NCBI RefSeq assembly: GCF_036226465.1
Contig: NZ_CP108476.1
Coordinates: 620,001 to 684,000, forward strand
Source of the DNA: Kitasatospora sp. NBC_01250
GTDB lineage: Bacteria; Actinomycetota; Actinomycetes; Streptomycetales; Streptomycetaceae
Reading direction: 5' to 3'
Length of the DNA: 64,000 bases
Shown here: positions 43,195 through 51,075 of the stretch, piece after piece
Position numbering within the stretch: position 1 is the stretch's first letter
How the letters are laid out: every line of letters starts with the position of its first letter
The notes under the pieces: model-generated
What the model saw: only the letters and a program-made list of their open reading frames with translations
Told to the model about the DNA's origin: nothing
Databases searched by the model: none
Program-made: the position numbers and the translations under genes

Positions 43195-43629
43195 ATGACG
43201 GACATCCCGCCCGCCCCGTCCACGAAGGCACCCACGAACGCACCAGCTCCGGCGTCCGCACCAGCACCAGCACCAGCACCAGCACCAGCACCCGAGCCTG
43301 CGCCCGTGACCTCGCCCGGCCAACCGCCGGCCGAGGTGCTCGCGGCCGAGTGGACCGCGCTGCGAGCCGGCTTCGTCGACGACCCGCGCGCCGCGGTCCG
43401 GCGGGCCGACGAGCTGTCCGGCCGCGCCATCACCGCGCTGAACCACACGCTGGAGGACCGGCGCCGACGCCTACGGGCCCTGGTCGAGCGCCCCGGCGTC
43501 GACACCGAGTCGCTGCGACTGGCCCTGCAGGGCTACGCCGCCCTGGTCGACCAACTGCCTGCGGAGCGAGAGGCAGGGCGCGCGGCACCCGAGGCTGACG
43601 GCGCGCCAGCACCGTATACGCCGCAGTGA
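43195..43629 (+). CDS. Ala-Pro-rich protein with a small helical domain
   Basis: 144 residues. An N-terminal linker of Ala-Pro repeats (residues about 12-40) precedes a helical domain WTALRAGFVDDPRAAVRRADELSGRAITALNHTLEDRRRRLRALVERPGVDTESLRLALQGYAALVDQLP, akin to that in the gene upstream. No membrane helix here, so the pair may be one anchored and one soluble form. Good AGGAGGAG upstream of the ATG. Function unknown; general stress or envelope role inferred from neighbours. Confidence 0.6.
   Translation: MTDIPPAPSTKAPTNAPAPASAPAPAPAPAPAPEPAPVTSPGQPPAEVLAAEWTALRAGFVDDPRAAVRRADELSGRAITALNHTLEDRRRRLRALVERPGVDTESLRLALQGYAALVDQLPAEREAGRAAPEADGAPAPYTPQ
43258..43293 (+). repeat. GCACCA hexanucleotide microsatellite
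   Basis: About five and a half tandem copies of GCACCA encode the Ala-Pro linker of the protein at 43195. Hexamer units keep the frame if the copy number changes, so linker length can vary without loss of function. Confidence 0.8.
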
Positions 43630-43723
43630 CGCGCCATCACTCCGTGCAGGACCGGTGACACGGCGCGGCCGATGGCGGCAGGCTTGAGCGGAGGCGTCCG
43701 GCGCGAGGGAAGAGGGCTCGGGG

Positions 43724-44443
43724 ATGGCTGACGCAGGCGGCGTTCGAGCGAAGAGCAGCACCGTGACCGCCGGACCGCCCGGGCACCGGACCCGGGCAGA
43801 GTACTGGGACACGTTCTGGCCGGGCGCCGGTGACGGCGGTGCGCCCGCGGCGGACCGCGTCCACTGGACCCAGTACCCGTTCCACGGCCCCGGCGCCGAG
43901 TTCCTGGGCGCACCCAGGACAGCCCTGGAACTGGGCAGCGCGACCTGTGTCGCCTCGGTGGCACTCGCCCGAACCGGTGTCCGGGTGACCGCGGTCGACT
44001 TCTCCGCGGTGCAGATGGAGCGGGCGCGGCAGTGGTGGGCCGAGGAGCCGAACCTCACGCTGGTGGAGGACGATGTGCCCGACTACCTGGCACGGACCGA
44101 GGAGCGCTTCGACGCGGTGCTCTCGAACTGGGGCGCGGCGTGGTTCATCGACCCCGAGGTCCTGCTCCCACTGGTGCGTCCCCGGCTCAACCCGGGCGGT
44201 GTGTTCGCGTTCTCCTGCGTCGAGCCGCTGGCGCCGTGCTTCGGCCCGCAGATCCTGTACGGGAACGGCTACCGGGGTCACCGGCTCGCGGTGGTGCGGT
44301 GGATGCTCAGCTGCGAGGACTGGCGGCGCGTCCTGGTGCGGCACGGCTTCACGAACGTGGAGGTCGAGGTGCTGCCGGGCCCGGAGGACGACTTCGTGGG
44401 GACGGTCCTGGGCCGGGCCTCCACTCCCCCTGCCCCGGCCTGA
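43724..44443 (+). CDS. SAM-dependent methyltransferase
   Basis: 239-residue class I methyltransferase. The SAM site is TALELGSATCVASVALARTGVRVTAVDFSAVQMERARQWW (the usual GxGxG loop is altered to GSATC), followed by LTLVEDDVPDYLARTEERFDAVLSNWGAAWFID and LNPGGVFAFSCVEPL. The unusual glycine loop and the lack of a family-specific domain make the substrate unclear. Monocistronic by spacing. Confidence 0.75.
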   Translation: MADAGGVRAKSSTVTAGPPGHRTRAEYWDTFWPGAGDGGAPAADRVHWTQYPFHGPGAEFLGAPRTALELGSATCVASVALARTGVRVTAVDFSAVQMERARQWWAEEPNLTLVEDDVPDYLARTEERFDAVLSNWGAAWFIDPEVLLPLVRPRLNPGGVFAFSCVEPLAPCFGPQILYGNGYRGHRLAVVRWMLSCEDWRRVLVRHGFTNVEVEVLPGPEDDFVGTVLGRASTPPAPA

Positions 44444-44564
44444 GCGGTCGGCAACAGCCGCGGACCAGGTTCGGCATGAACAAGAAGGTCTACCTGCGAC
44501 CGCCTCATGAAGCTGCGTGAAATCCGGTGGCCCGTCAAGGCCTCCGGACCTAGCCTCTTGACCC

Positions 44565-45266
44565 ATGCCAGAGCACCCGTGGTTCGCGATCGACGATCCG
44601 GACGAAGACGACTTCTTCGAATTCACCGCCACTGAGCTCGCGTTCGTGGATGCGCTGTCCGACCGGACCGCACCGTGGGCCGGCACGGACGTGTCGGGTC
44701 TGGTCTGCCGTTCGGACAGTTGGGACTCACTGGTCGCCCACCTCACTCTCCTCGACTCCGACAGGACTCGGCACCTGATCGACATCGGCGTCCACTTCTA
44801 CGGTGACCGGGTCCGGGGCGACCGGTTGCACAATCAGCTCCTCACCCTGACCGACTCCCCGTCGAGCTGGCATCTGGAGGCGACCGGAACGGTCGAGGAG
44901 CTGGCGCAGCAGTCCGCCGAGTGGTTCCGGGCGGTGCTGCGCAAGCCGGTCGTGCTGTACGTCTGGCTGAACGACGACCGATGGGCGTACGCCGCGCGGT
45001 TCGCGTTCGCGGACACCAATCAGACGATCAGCCAGGTCTACAACGAGGACCTCGCGCCACCGGGACAGGCGGAGGCGCTGATCGCGGCCGGTCACGTCCA
45101 CGGCCAGGGTTGGATCCAGACCATCGGACTGCCCGCCCCGACCCTCTACCAGCACATCCGCGGCGACCTGGGCACCGCCGCCCTGCCGCCAGGAGTCCCG
45201 GCGGTCACCAAGCGCGGCCCCATCCGCGGCCTATGGTACGAAGGCATCCAGGACGAGCAGCGGTGA
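44565..45266 (+). CDS. Conserved hypothetical protein coupled to an L7/L12-like gene
   Basis: 233 residues, acidic N-terminus (FAIDDPDEDDFFEFT). No motif of a known family was recognised; a mixed alpha/beta fold is likely from the alternating pattern in LVAHLTLLDSDRTRHLIDIGVHFYGDRVRGDRLHNQLLTL and VVLYVWLNDDRWAYAARFAFADTNQTISQVYNE. TAGCCT at 44551-44556, eight bases before the ATG, suits a leaderless start. Its stop overlaps the next start as GTGA, so the two products are made together. Confidence 0.6.
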   Translation: MPEHPWFAIDDPDEDDFFEFTATELAFVDALSDRTAPWAGTDVSGLVCRSDSWDSLVAHLTLLDSDRTRHLIDIGVHFYGDRVRGDRLHNQLLTLTDSPSSWHLEATGTVEELAQQSAEWFRAVLRKPVVLYVWLNDDRWAYAARFAFADTNQTISQVYNEDLAPPGQAEALIAAGHVHGQGWIQTIGLPAPTLYQHIRGDLGTAALPPGVPAVTKRGPIRGLWYEGIQDEQR

Positions 45267-45520
45267 CCGAGTACGTCACGATCGTCTGCGACGACGTCCC
45301 CGAATACGACCTGGTGCTCCATGACATCGGCCCCAGCCCGTTGGAGGTCGTGAAGGTGTTCAGCACCATGATGAGCATCGGGCTGTGGTACGCGAAGCAG
45401 GCCGTGACCGCGGCGCCGCCGGCCGTGCTCCTCGAAGGAATCGAGGGGGCTGTTGCCCGACGGCATGCCGAGACCCTGCGTGCTGCCGGGGCCTCGGTTG
45501 CCGTGGAGCGGCGGAGCTGA
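45263..45520 (+). CDS. Orphan ribosomal L7/L12 C-terminal-like domain
   Basis: 85 residues from GTG 45263. The sequence YDLVLHDIGPSPLEVVKVFSTMMSIGLWYAKQAVTAAPPAVLLEGIEGAVARRHAETLRAAGASVAVE follows the L7/L12 C-terminal pattern (strand, then K-V helix, then GL-AK helix, then AE-L-AGA-V). It lacks the N-terminal dimerisation and hinge parts of real L7/L12 and is not in a ribosomal operon. Overlap with the preceding gene (GTGA) implies joint function. It could mimic the stalk to contact a translation GTPase, or be an adaptor domain; both are inference. Confidence 0.65.
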   Translation: MTEYVTIVCDDVPEYDLVLHDIGPSPLEVVKVFSTMMSIGLWYAKQAVTAAPPAVLLEGIEGAVARRHAETLRAAGASVAVERRS

Positions 45521-45543
45521 GCGCGTTTCGGCGCGCCGTGGGC

Positions 45544-45563
45544 GTGGCCACCGGGGTGGCCAC
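45544..45563 (+). terminator. 8-bp stem-loop terminator
   Basis: GTGGCCAC and its repeat pair around CGGG, starting 24 bases after the L7/L12-like gene stop. It likely ends that two-gene transcript. Confidence 0.5.
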
Positions 45564-45594
45564 AGCCGCTAGTTACACCCTCTCACGTTTCCTA

Positions 45595-45622
45595 TTGCCC
45601 GTCAGGCTCGCTCGGTTATACC
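45595..45622 (+). promoter_or_regulatory. Putative promoter of the secreted SRPBCC gene
   Basis: TTGCCC (45595-45600) and TATACC (45617-45622) are 16 bases apart in an unusually AT-rich stretch, 65 bases before the GTG start at 45688. A sigma-70-like promoter is plausible but rests on hexamer match alone. Confidence 0.4.
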
Positions 45623-45687
45623 CTCTATCTGTCACGAGAAGCGCTAACTCGCGGCATACCGGATGGTCACCGAACGAGGAGAGAACC

Positions 45688-46332
45688 GTGGTCAGCACCA
45701 CCCCGCCCGCCTCGCCCAAGCCTGCCCGCCTGCGCTCCGCCCTGCTCGCGATCCCGCTGGCCCTCGCGGGGCTCCTGGGCGCCGCCCCAGCACCGGCCCA
45801 CGCCGCCGCGCCGGCGCCGCTGAGCTGCCTGGGCCAGGGCATCGACCCCGCCGCCCAACTCCACTACCAGACCGAGGCCTTCATCAAGGCGCCGCCGAGC
45901 ACCGTCTGGCGGCTGCACACCGACGTGACCCGGTGGCCCGCGTGGCAGTCGGCCGTCACCAGCATGAAGCGGCTGGACCCGGGCCCGCTGCGGAGCGGCT
46001 CGCAGTTCCGGTGGACCACGCCGGCGCCCGCCACGGCCTCCACCCCCGCCACCACGCTGGTCATCACCTCCACCGTGCAGCAGATCGAGCCCGGCCGCTG
46101 CATCCGCTGGAGCGGGCCCGCGATCGGGACCGGGCTGAGCATCGATCGCGGCGTCCACGTCTGGAACTTCACCAGGGTCAGGGGCGGGGTCCTCGTGCGC
46201 ACCGAGGAGAGCTGGACCGGCCGCCAGATCGACGCCGACCCGGCCACCGCCGCCCAGTACCTCTATCCGGGGCTCGACGCCTGGCTGTCCGACCTCAAGA
46301 CCGCCGCCGAGGCCCGCTCCGGCCGCGCCTGA
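45688..46332 (+). CDS. Secreted SRPBCC-domain protein
   Basis: 214 residues. Signal peptide: basic start then LRSALLAIPLALAGLLGAAPAPAHAA. The mature part has a SRPBCC helix-grip pattern: LHYQTEAFIKAPPSTVWRLHTDVTRWPAWQSAVTSMKRLDPGPLRSGSQFRWTT and a C-terminal helix YLYPGLDAWLSDLKTAAEAR. A secreted ligand-binding protein, target unknown. GTG 45688 has GAGGAG upstream. Most SRPBCC proteins are cytosolic, so export is notable. Confidence 0.82.
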   Translation: MVSTTPPASPKPARLRSALLAIPLALAGLLGAAPAPAHAAAPAPLSCLGQGIDPAAQLHYQTEAFIKAPPSTVWRLHTDVTRWPAWQSAVTSMKRLDPGPLRSGSQFRWTTPAPATASTPATTLVITSTVQQIEPGRCIRWSGPAIGTGLSIDRGVHVWNFTRVRGGVLVRTEESWTGRQIDADPATAAQYLYPGLDAWLSDLKTAAEARSGRA

Positions 46333-46513
46333 GCCCGATCGTCACACCACCGGAGCCGCGCGCGGCAGCAGCGTCGTGGTGGTGCTGACTACACCCCGGA
46401 GACGGGGGCCTGCCGGTATGGTTCGTGCTCGTCGTAGCGTGCGAGGATCCTCGCGGAGTCGGCGGTTCGGCCGCTTCCACCAGTGCTGTCGCACGGTCGG
46501 TCCGGGAGGAAAC

Positions 46514-48085
46514 ATGTTCGAGCGAAGGACGTTACGGTCGGTCGGATGGGGGGTGACGGGCGCGGTGGCGCTCGCCCTCACCGCCGTGGGACCGGCCGTC
46601 GGCCCCGCGTCGGCCGCGGTGCCGGTGCCCGCGCGCTACGCCGAGCAGCAGTTGGCGTGGCAGCCGTGTGCGCAGGCGCCCTCGCTGGAGTGCGCGGCGA
46701 TGACCGTGCCGATGGACTGGCACCATCCGGACGGCGGCCGGGACATCACGGTGGAGGTGTCGCGCCATCAGGCGGCCGATCCGGCGCAGCGGCGCGGGGT
46801 GCTGATGATGGCGGCGGGCGGACCGGGCGGCAGCGGGCTGACCAGGCCCGCGCAGTTCGTCCGCTACTCCACCGCGGTGGCGGCGGCGTACGACGTGGTC
46901 GGCTTCGACCAGCGCGGGGTGGGGCAGAGCACACCGGCGCGGTGCCAGAGCGACGCCGAGTTCCAGGACTTCTTCGCGGGCGACTTCCGCGACCGCAGCC
47001 CGGCGGCGATCCACGGGGTGCTGGACCGATCCCGGCAGTTGGCGGCCGGGTGTCTCCAGCGCTCCGGCGACCTGCTGCCCTATCTGACCACGGATCAGAC
47101 GGTCCACGACATGGACCTGTTCCGGGCCTTGCTCGGTGCGCCGAAGATCTCCTACTACGGCCCGTCCTACGCCACCATGATCGGGGCCTACTACGCGACC
47201 GAGTTCCCGCAGCGGGTCGAGCGGGTCGTGCTCGACAGCAACATCGAGTTCACCGGCAGCTGGCAGACGGATCTGGCCTGGGAGCCGATGAGTTTCCAGC
47301 GCCGGTTCGAGCAGGACTTCCTGCCCTGGGTCGCCCGCTACGACTCGGTCTACCACTTGGGCGCGACCGCCGACGAGGCGAAGGCCGGCTGGGAGCGGCT
47401 GCGCCGGTCGCTGGCGGAGCAGCCGGTGACCGTCGGGTCGGCGGTGGTCGCGCCCAACCAGCTCGACAACGGTGCGATCCTGGCGATGTACAACGCCGGC
47501 CAGGGCTTCGAGCCGCTCGCGACCGCGCTGGCGGGCCTGGAGCACTGGGCCGACGCCACCCCGGCCGAGCGGCAGGCGGTCTCCCAGGTCTTCCTCTCCT
47601 ACCTCAGCCCGGGATTCACCGCCGAGTTCTTCGCCATCACCTGCAACGACACCCCGTGGACCCGTAGCCAGAGCTCCTGGGTGCGGCGCAGCGCGAAGGA
47701 CGCCGCCGCCTATCCGCTGATGGGTGCCCGGGAGTTGGCCTTCGCCTCGGTCTGCGCCGACTGGCCCGTCGCGCCGGCGCCGCACATCGAGGTCACCGGA
47801 GCCGGGCTGCCGACCGTCCTGATGCTGAACTCGGTGCACGATCCGGCCACCTCCTACGAGGGCGCGGTGCGGGCCCACCAGCAGTTGCGGGGCTCCCGGC
47901 TGGTCACGGTGACCGGCGGCGGCGACCACGTCCAGTACCAGAACCACAACGCGTGCGTGGACGGCATCGTCGACCGCTACCTGCTGACCGGCACGGCCCC
48001 GGCCCAGGACACCAGCTGCCCGGCGGACCCGCTGCCCGTCCCGACCCCGTCCCCGACCGCGGTCGGCGGCGCCGCAGCCGGCTGA
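46514..48085 (+). CDS. Secreted tripeptidyl aminopeptidase-like alpha/beta hydrolase
   Basis: 523-residue exported peptidase-like hydrolase of the S33/TAP type. A signal peptide (TGAVALALTAVGPAVGPASAA) is followed by LAWQPCAQAPSLECAAMTVPMDW, the oxyanion segment MAAGGPGGSG, FDQRGVGQSTP, nucleophile ISYYGPSYATMIGAYYA (GPSYA where GxSYG is usual), Asp in LNSVHDPATSYEG and His in GGGDHVQYQN. Paired Cys fit extracellular folding. Members release tripeptides or hydrolyse esters; this one's substrate is not evident. ATG 46514 follows GGGAGGA. Confidence 0.85.
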   Translation: MFERRTLRSVGWGVTGAVALALTAVGPAVGPASAAVPVPARYAEQQLAWQPCAQAPSLECAAMTVPMDWHHPDGGRDITVEVSRHQAADPAQRRGVLMMAAGGPGGSGLTRPAQFVRYSTAVAAAYDVVGFDQRGVGQSTPARCQSDAEFQDFFAGDFRDRSPAAIHGVLDRSRQLAAGCLQRSGDLLPYLTTDQTVHDMDLFRALLGAPKISYYGPSYATMIGAYYATEFPQRVERVVLDSNIEFTGSWQTDLAWEPMSFQRRFEQDFLPWVARYDSVYHLGATADEAKAGWERLRRSLAEQPVTVGSAVVAPNQLDNGAILAMYNAGQGFEPLATALAGLEHWADATPAERQAVSQVFLSYLSPGFTAEFFAITCNDTPWTRSQSSWVRRSAKDAAAYPLMGARELAFASVCADWPVAPAPHIEVTGAGLPTVLMLNSVHDPATSYEGAVRAHQQLRGSRLVTVTGGGDHVQYQNHNACVDGIVDRYLLTGTAPAQDTSCPADPLPVPTPSPTAVGGAAAG

Positions 48086-48112
48086 CACACCGTCACTCCG
48101 CGGCGCGATCCT

Positions 48113-48721
48113 TCAGAGGGCGGCCGGGTGGCGGTCCAGGACGGCCGCGACGATGCTCATGAGCCGCGCGCCCGCGTGCTCGACGCTTCCGTTCTGGGCG
48201 CTCACCTGGGCTCCTTCGAGGACGAAGGTGAGCTCCGCGGCGGCCCCGTCCGGATCGGGCAGCCCGGCCCGGGTGCACAGGTCGGTGAGCCGGCGCAGCT
48301 GGCCGGCCTTGTGGGCTTCGATCAGCCGACGCGCCGGGTGGGTGCGATCGGGCAGTTCCGCGATGGAGTTGATGAACGGACACCCCCGGTGGGAGATCTC
48401 GGGAAGTCCGTCGGCGATGAACCGGGCCATCCCCAGGATCTGCGCCCGGGGCTCGTCGGGGTGTGCGGCGGCCAACTGGTCGAACGCGGCGGTGTAGTCG
48501 GCCGCGACGATGCGGAGCCACTCCTCGACCAGCGCGTCCTTGGTCGCGAAGTGGCGGTACAGCGCCATCTTGGTGGTCGCGGCCCGGCTGGCGATCGCCT
48601 GGACGCCCACCGCCTTGATCCCCTCGCGCGAGAAGAGCTCCTCCGCCGCGTCGAGGATCCGCTCGCGGGGCGGCAGTGTGGCCACTCGGCTCTGCCTGCT
48701 GACTCTGTCCGTGCTCGCCAT
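48113..48721 (-). CDS. TetR-family repressor
   Basis: 202 residues. N-terminal HTH: RERILDAAEELFSREGIKAVGVQAIASRAATTKMALYRHFATKDALVEEWL. The C-terminal part includes HRGCPFINSIAELPDRTHPAR, typical of a TetR subgroup with C-terminal domain TetR_C_36-like features. Start 48721 has AGGGA at five bases; 48733 is an alternative. It diverges from an amidase gene with a 32-base perfect palindrome between, so it almost certainly represses the amidase and itself. Confidence 0.9.
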   Translation of the reverse strand: MASTDRVSRQSRVATLPPRERILDAAEELFSREGIKAVGVQAIASRAATTKMALYRHFATKDALVEEWLRIVAADYTAAFDQLAAAHPDEPRAQILGMARFIADGLPEISHRGCPFINSIAELPDRTHPARRLIEAHKAGQLRRLTDLCTRAGLPDPDGAAAELTFVLEGAQVSAQNGSVEHAGARLMSIVAAVLDRHPAAL

Positions 48722-48796
48722 GCGGTCCCTCATCGGTCCGGTGGGGCGTTGTACCGCCCTGGCCCCAATGTTACGGTACCGACCAGTCCCACATGA

Positions 48797-48828
48797 TACC
48801 GATCGGTCTCACAAGAGACCGATCGGTA
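48797..48828. promoter_or_regulatory. 32-bp perfect palindrome between tetR and amidase
   Basis: TACCGATCGGTCTC, ACAA, then the exact complement of the first arm. Each arm contains the 10-base palindrome ACCGATCGGT, so the site offers two tandem operators, probably for a pair of TetR dimers. It sits about 35 bases before the amidase start. Confidence 0.8.
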
Positions 48829-48862
48829 CTGTCGGCCGGTATCGAATCCTGAACGGACGCAC

Positions 48863-50314
48863 ATGAAGCTCTCCGAGTACGTGACCTACGACGGCGTCGG
48901 CCTGGCCGACCTGGTGGCTCGCGGCCAAGTGACCGCCGCGGAACTCGCCTCGACCGCCCATCTGGCATCCGACGCGGTGAATCCGCAGCTCAACGCCGTC
49001 GTCGAGACCTGGCCGGCCGAGGACACGCCGGCTCCGGGCAGTACGCCACTGGCAGGGGTGCCCTTCCTGATCAAGGACATCGCCGTCGCGATGGCCGGCA
49101 AGCGGGTGGAGTTGGGCAGCCGTATCGCCGCGGGCAACGTCGCCGGGGCCGACTCCTCGCTCATGGCGCGCTTCCGTCGCGCCGGGCTGGTGACGCTCGG
49201 GCGCACGGCGACCCCGGAGTTCGCCTACAGCACCACCACCGAGGGCGTCCTGTACGGCGCCACCCGTAACCCCTGGGACCCGACGCGAAGCCCCGGCGGC
49301 TCCAGCGGCGGCTCGGCAGCCGCCGTCGCCGCGGGCATCGTCCCGATCGCGCACGCCACCGACGCCGCGGGCTCCATCCGCGTCCCCGCCGCTGCCACCG
49401 GTCTGTTCGGGCTGAAGCCGACCCGCGGCCGGATCTCCCTGGGCCCCGACGCGGACGAGGTCTTCAACGGGCTCGCCGTCCACGGCGTCCTCAGCCGCTC
49501 GGTCCGCGACAGCGCCGCGCTGCTGGACCTCGTCCACGGCCCCGAGGCCGGCGACCCCTATGCCGCCCAGCGCCCGGAGCGGCCGTACGCGCAGGAGACC
49601 ACCCGCTCCCCGGGCAGCCTGCGGATCGGCCTCCTGACGCGGCCCTGGGGCGGTCGGACCGTCGAGGCCCCGGTCGTCGACGCCACCCTCCGCTCCGCAC
49701 GACTCGCCGAGTCCCTCGGCCACCGGGTGGACGAGGTCCAGGTCGACCTCGGCGTCGGCTGGGAGGAGTTCCTCCTGGCCAACGCCCGCCTCTGGAGCAC
49801 CAATCTGGTCACGTGGATCGACGGCTTCGCCGCGGCTTTCGGACGGCCCGTCGACACCACCACCGTCGAACCCGAGATGCTGGCCAGTTATGCCTACGGA
49901 CGTGAGGTCAGCGGGGCCGAGTTCGTCCACGCCCTCGCGATGCGCAACAGCGTCGCGCGCGCGATCGGCCACTACTTCACCGACTACGACGTGCTGCTCA
50001 CCCCGACCCTGCCCGAACTCCCCCTCCCCTTGGGCACGTACGCCGAGGGTGCCGCGGGCACCGACGGTCTCGGCTGGCTCCGACAGCTCCTCCACCGCTC
50101 GCCCTTCACCGCCGCGTTCAATGTCGCGGGCACCCCCGCCATGTCCGTCCCCCTGGAGAGCGATCCCGCCACCGGACTCCCCATCGGCATCCAGTTCGCC
50201 GCGGGATACGGACGCGAGGACGTCCTCTTCCGTCTCGCCGGACAGCTGGAGCAGGCCGCTCCCTGGGCGCAGCGGACCCCCGCGGTGTGGGCGGGCAGTC
50301 ACCACGACGCCTGA
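48863..50314 (+). CDS. Amidase signature-family hydrolase
   Basis: 483 residues. Amidase-signature catalytic residues are present: Lys in FLIKDIA (near 74), Ser in [33 protein letters not shown] (both the cis-Ser and the nucleophile Ser). C-terminal [39 protein letters not shown] is typical. The enzyme hydrolyses a small amide; relatives act on cyclic or linear amide oligomers, but the substrate here is unknown. The TetR upstream probably makes it inducible. Its stop is followed in the same frame by a broken TROVE gene. Confidence 0.9.
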   Translation: MKLSEYVTYDGVGLADLVARGQVTAAELASTAHLASDAVNPQLNAVVETWPAEDTPAPGSTPLAGVPFLIKDIAVAMAGKRVELGSRIAAGNVAGADSSLMARFRRAGLVTLGRTATPEFAYSTTTEGVLYGATRNPWDPTRSPGGSSGGSAAAVAAGIVPIAHATDAAGSIRVPAAATGLFGLKPTRGRISLGPDADEVFNGLAVHGVLSRSVRDSAALLDLVHGPEAGDPYAAQRPERPYAQETTRSPGSLRIGLLTRPWGGRTVEAPVVDATLRSARLAESLGHRVDEVQVDLGVGWEEFLLANARLWSTNLVTWIDGFAAAFGRPVDTTTVEPEMLASYAYGREVSGAEFVHALAMRNSVARAIGHYFTDYDVLLTPTLPELPLPLGTYAEGAAGTDGLGWLRQLLHRSPFTAAFNVAGTPAMSVPLESDPATGLPIGIQFAAGYGREDVLFRLAGQLEQAAPWAQRTPAVWAGSHHDA

Positions 50315-51064
50315 GGCCCGCCGGCGGGGCTGCTCGGCTGGCTCCGCGGCGAGGGCAACCTGCGCACGGCCGCGCTCGTGGGCGCGGCCGAATTCGTCAA
50401 GGCCCGGCTGGAATGCGCCGCGACGGACGCGCAGCAGCCGGTCAGCAACCGCGGCGTCGTCGCCTCCGTGCTGCAACGCCCGGACGAGCCGGGCGAGTTC
50501 CTCGCCTACTGGACGTCCCGCTACGGCCGCAGCCTGCCCAAGCCGGTGAAGCGCGGCACGGCCGACGCCGTCCGGCGCCTCTACAACGGCAAGGCCCTAC
50601 TCAAGTACGACACCGCCGGCAAGGGCTACCGCTTCGGTGACGTCCTCAACCTCGTGCACGCCGCACCGGCCGCCGACAAGCCGTGGCAGGGCAGCCTGTT
50701 CAGCTACGCACTCGACCGCCGCCACCACCCCGACACCGCTCGACCACCGGAGCTGGGCGGCGGAACCGACACGCCGGCGGCGCTGCGGGCGACCTTCCAG
50801 GGCCACGACCGGGTCGTCATCACCACCGACGAGCAGGCCGGGAGCCGTGACAGCGTGGATGGGGCGATCCCGGCGCAGGTGCCGATGTACACGTGGAACC
50901 TGGCCGGCTACCGCCCCGGGCACGCCCCGTCGGGCGGTCGCGGCCGGCACACCTTCGGTGGTCTCACGGACCAGGCGTTCCGGATGATCCCGCTCCTCGA
51001 AGCCGGGGTGGACGACGCCTGGCCGTGGCAGCAGCAGTCGGAGCAGGCGGGGCTGGCACAGTAG
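50315..51064 (+). pseudogene. Truncated TROVE/vWA (Ro60-like) gene
   Basis: Beginning right after the amidase stop and in its frame, the codons read GLLGWLRGEGNLRTAALVGAAEFVKARLE, then RGVVASVLQRPDEPGEFLAYWTSRYGRSLPKPVKRGTADAVRRLYNGKALLKYD and LFSYALDRRHH, which are TROVE-domain segments, then jump to VVITTDEQAG, VPMYTWNLAGYRPGHAPSGGRGRHTFGGLTDQAFRMIPLLEAG, the end of the vWA domain. The N-terminal part and the middle of a ~500-residue Ro60-like protein are missing. Ro60 homologues bind Y RNA and misfolded RNA; this copy is presumably dead. An open frame of 228 codons from GTG 50378 survives. Confidence 0.7.
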
Positions 51065-51075
51065 TTGACGAAACG

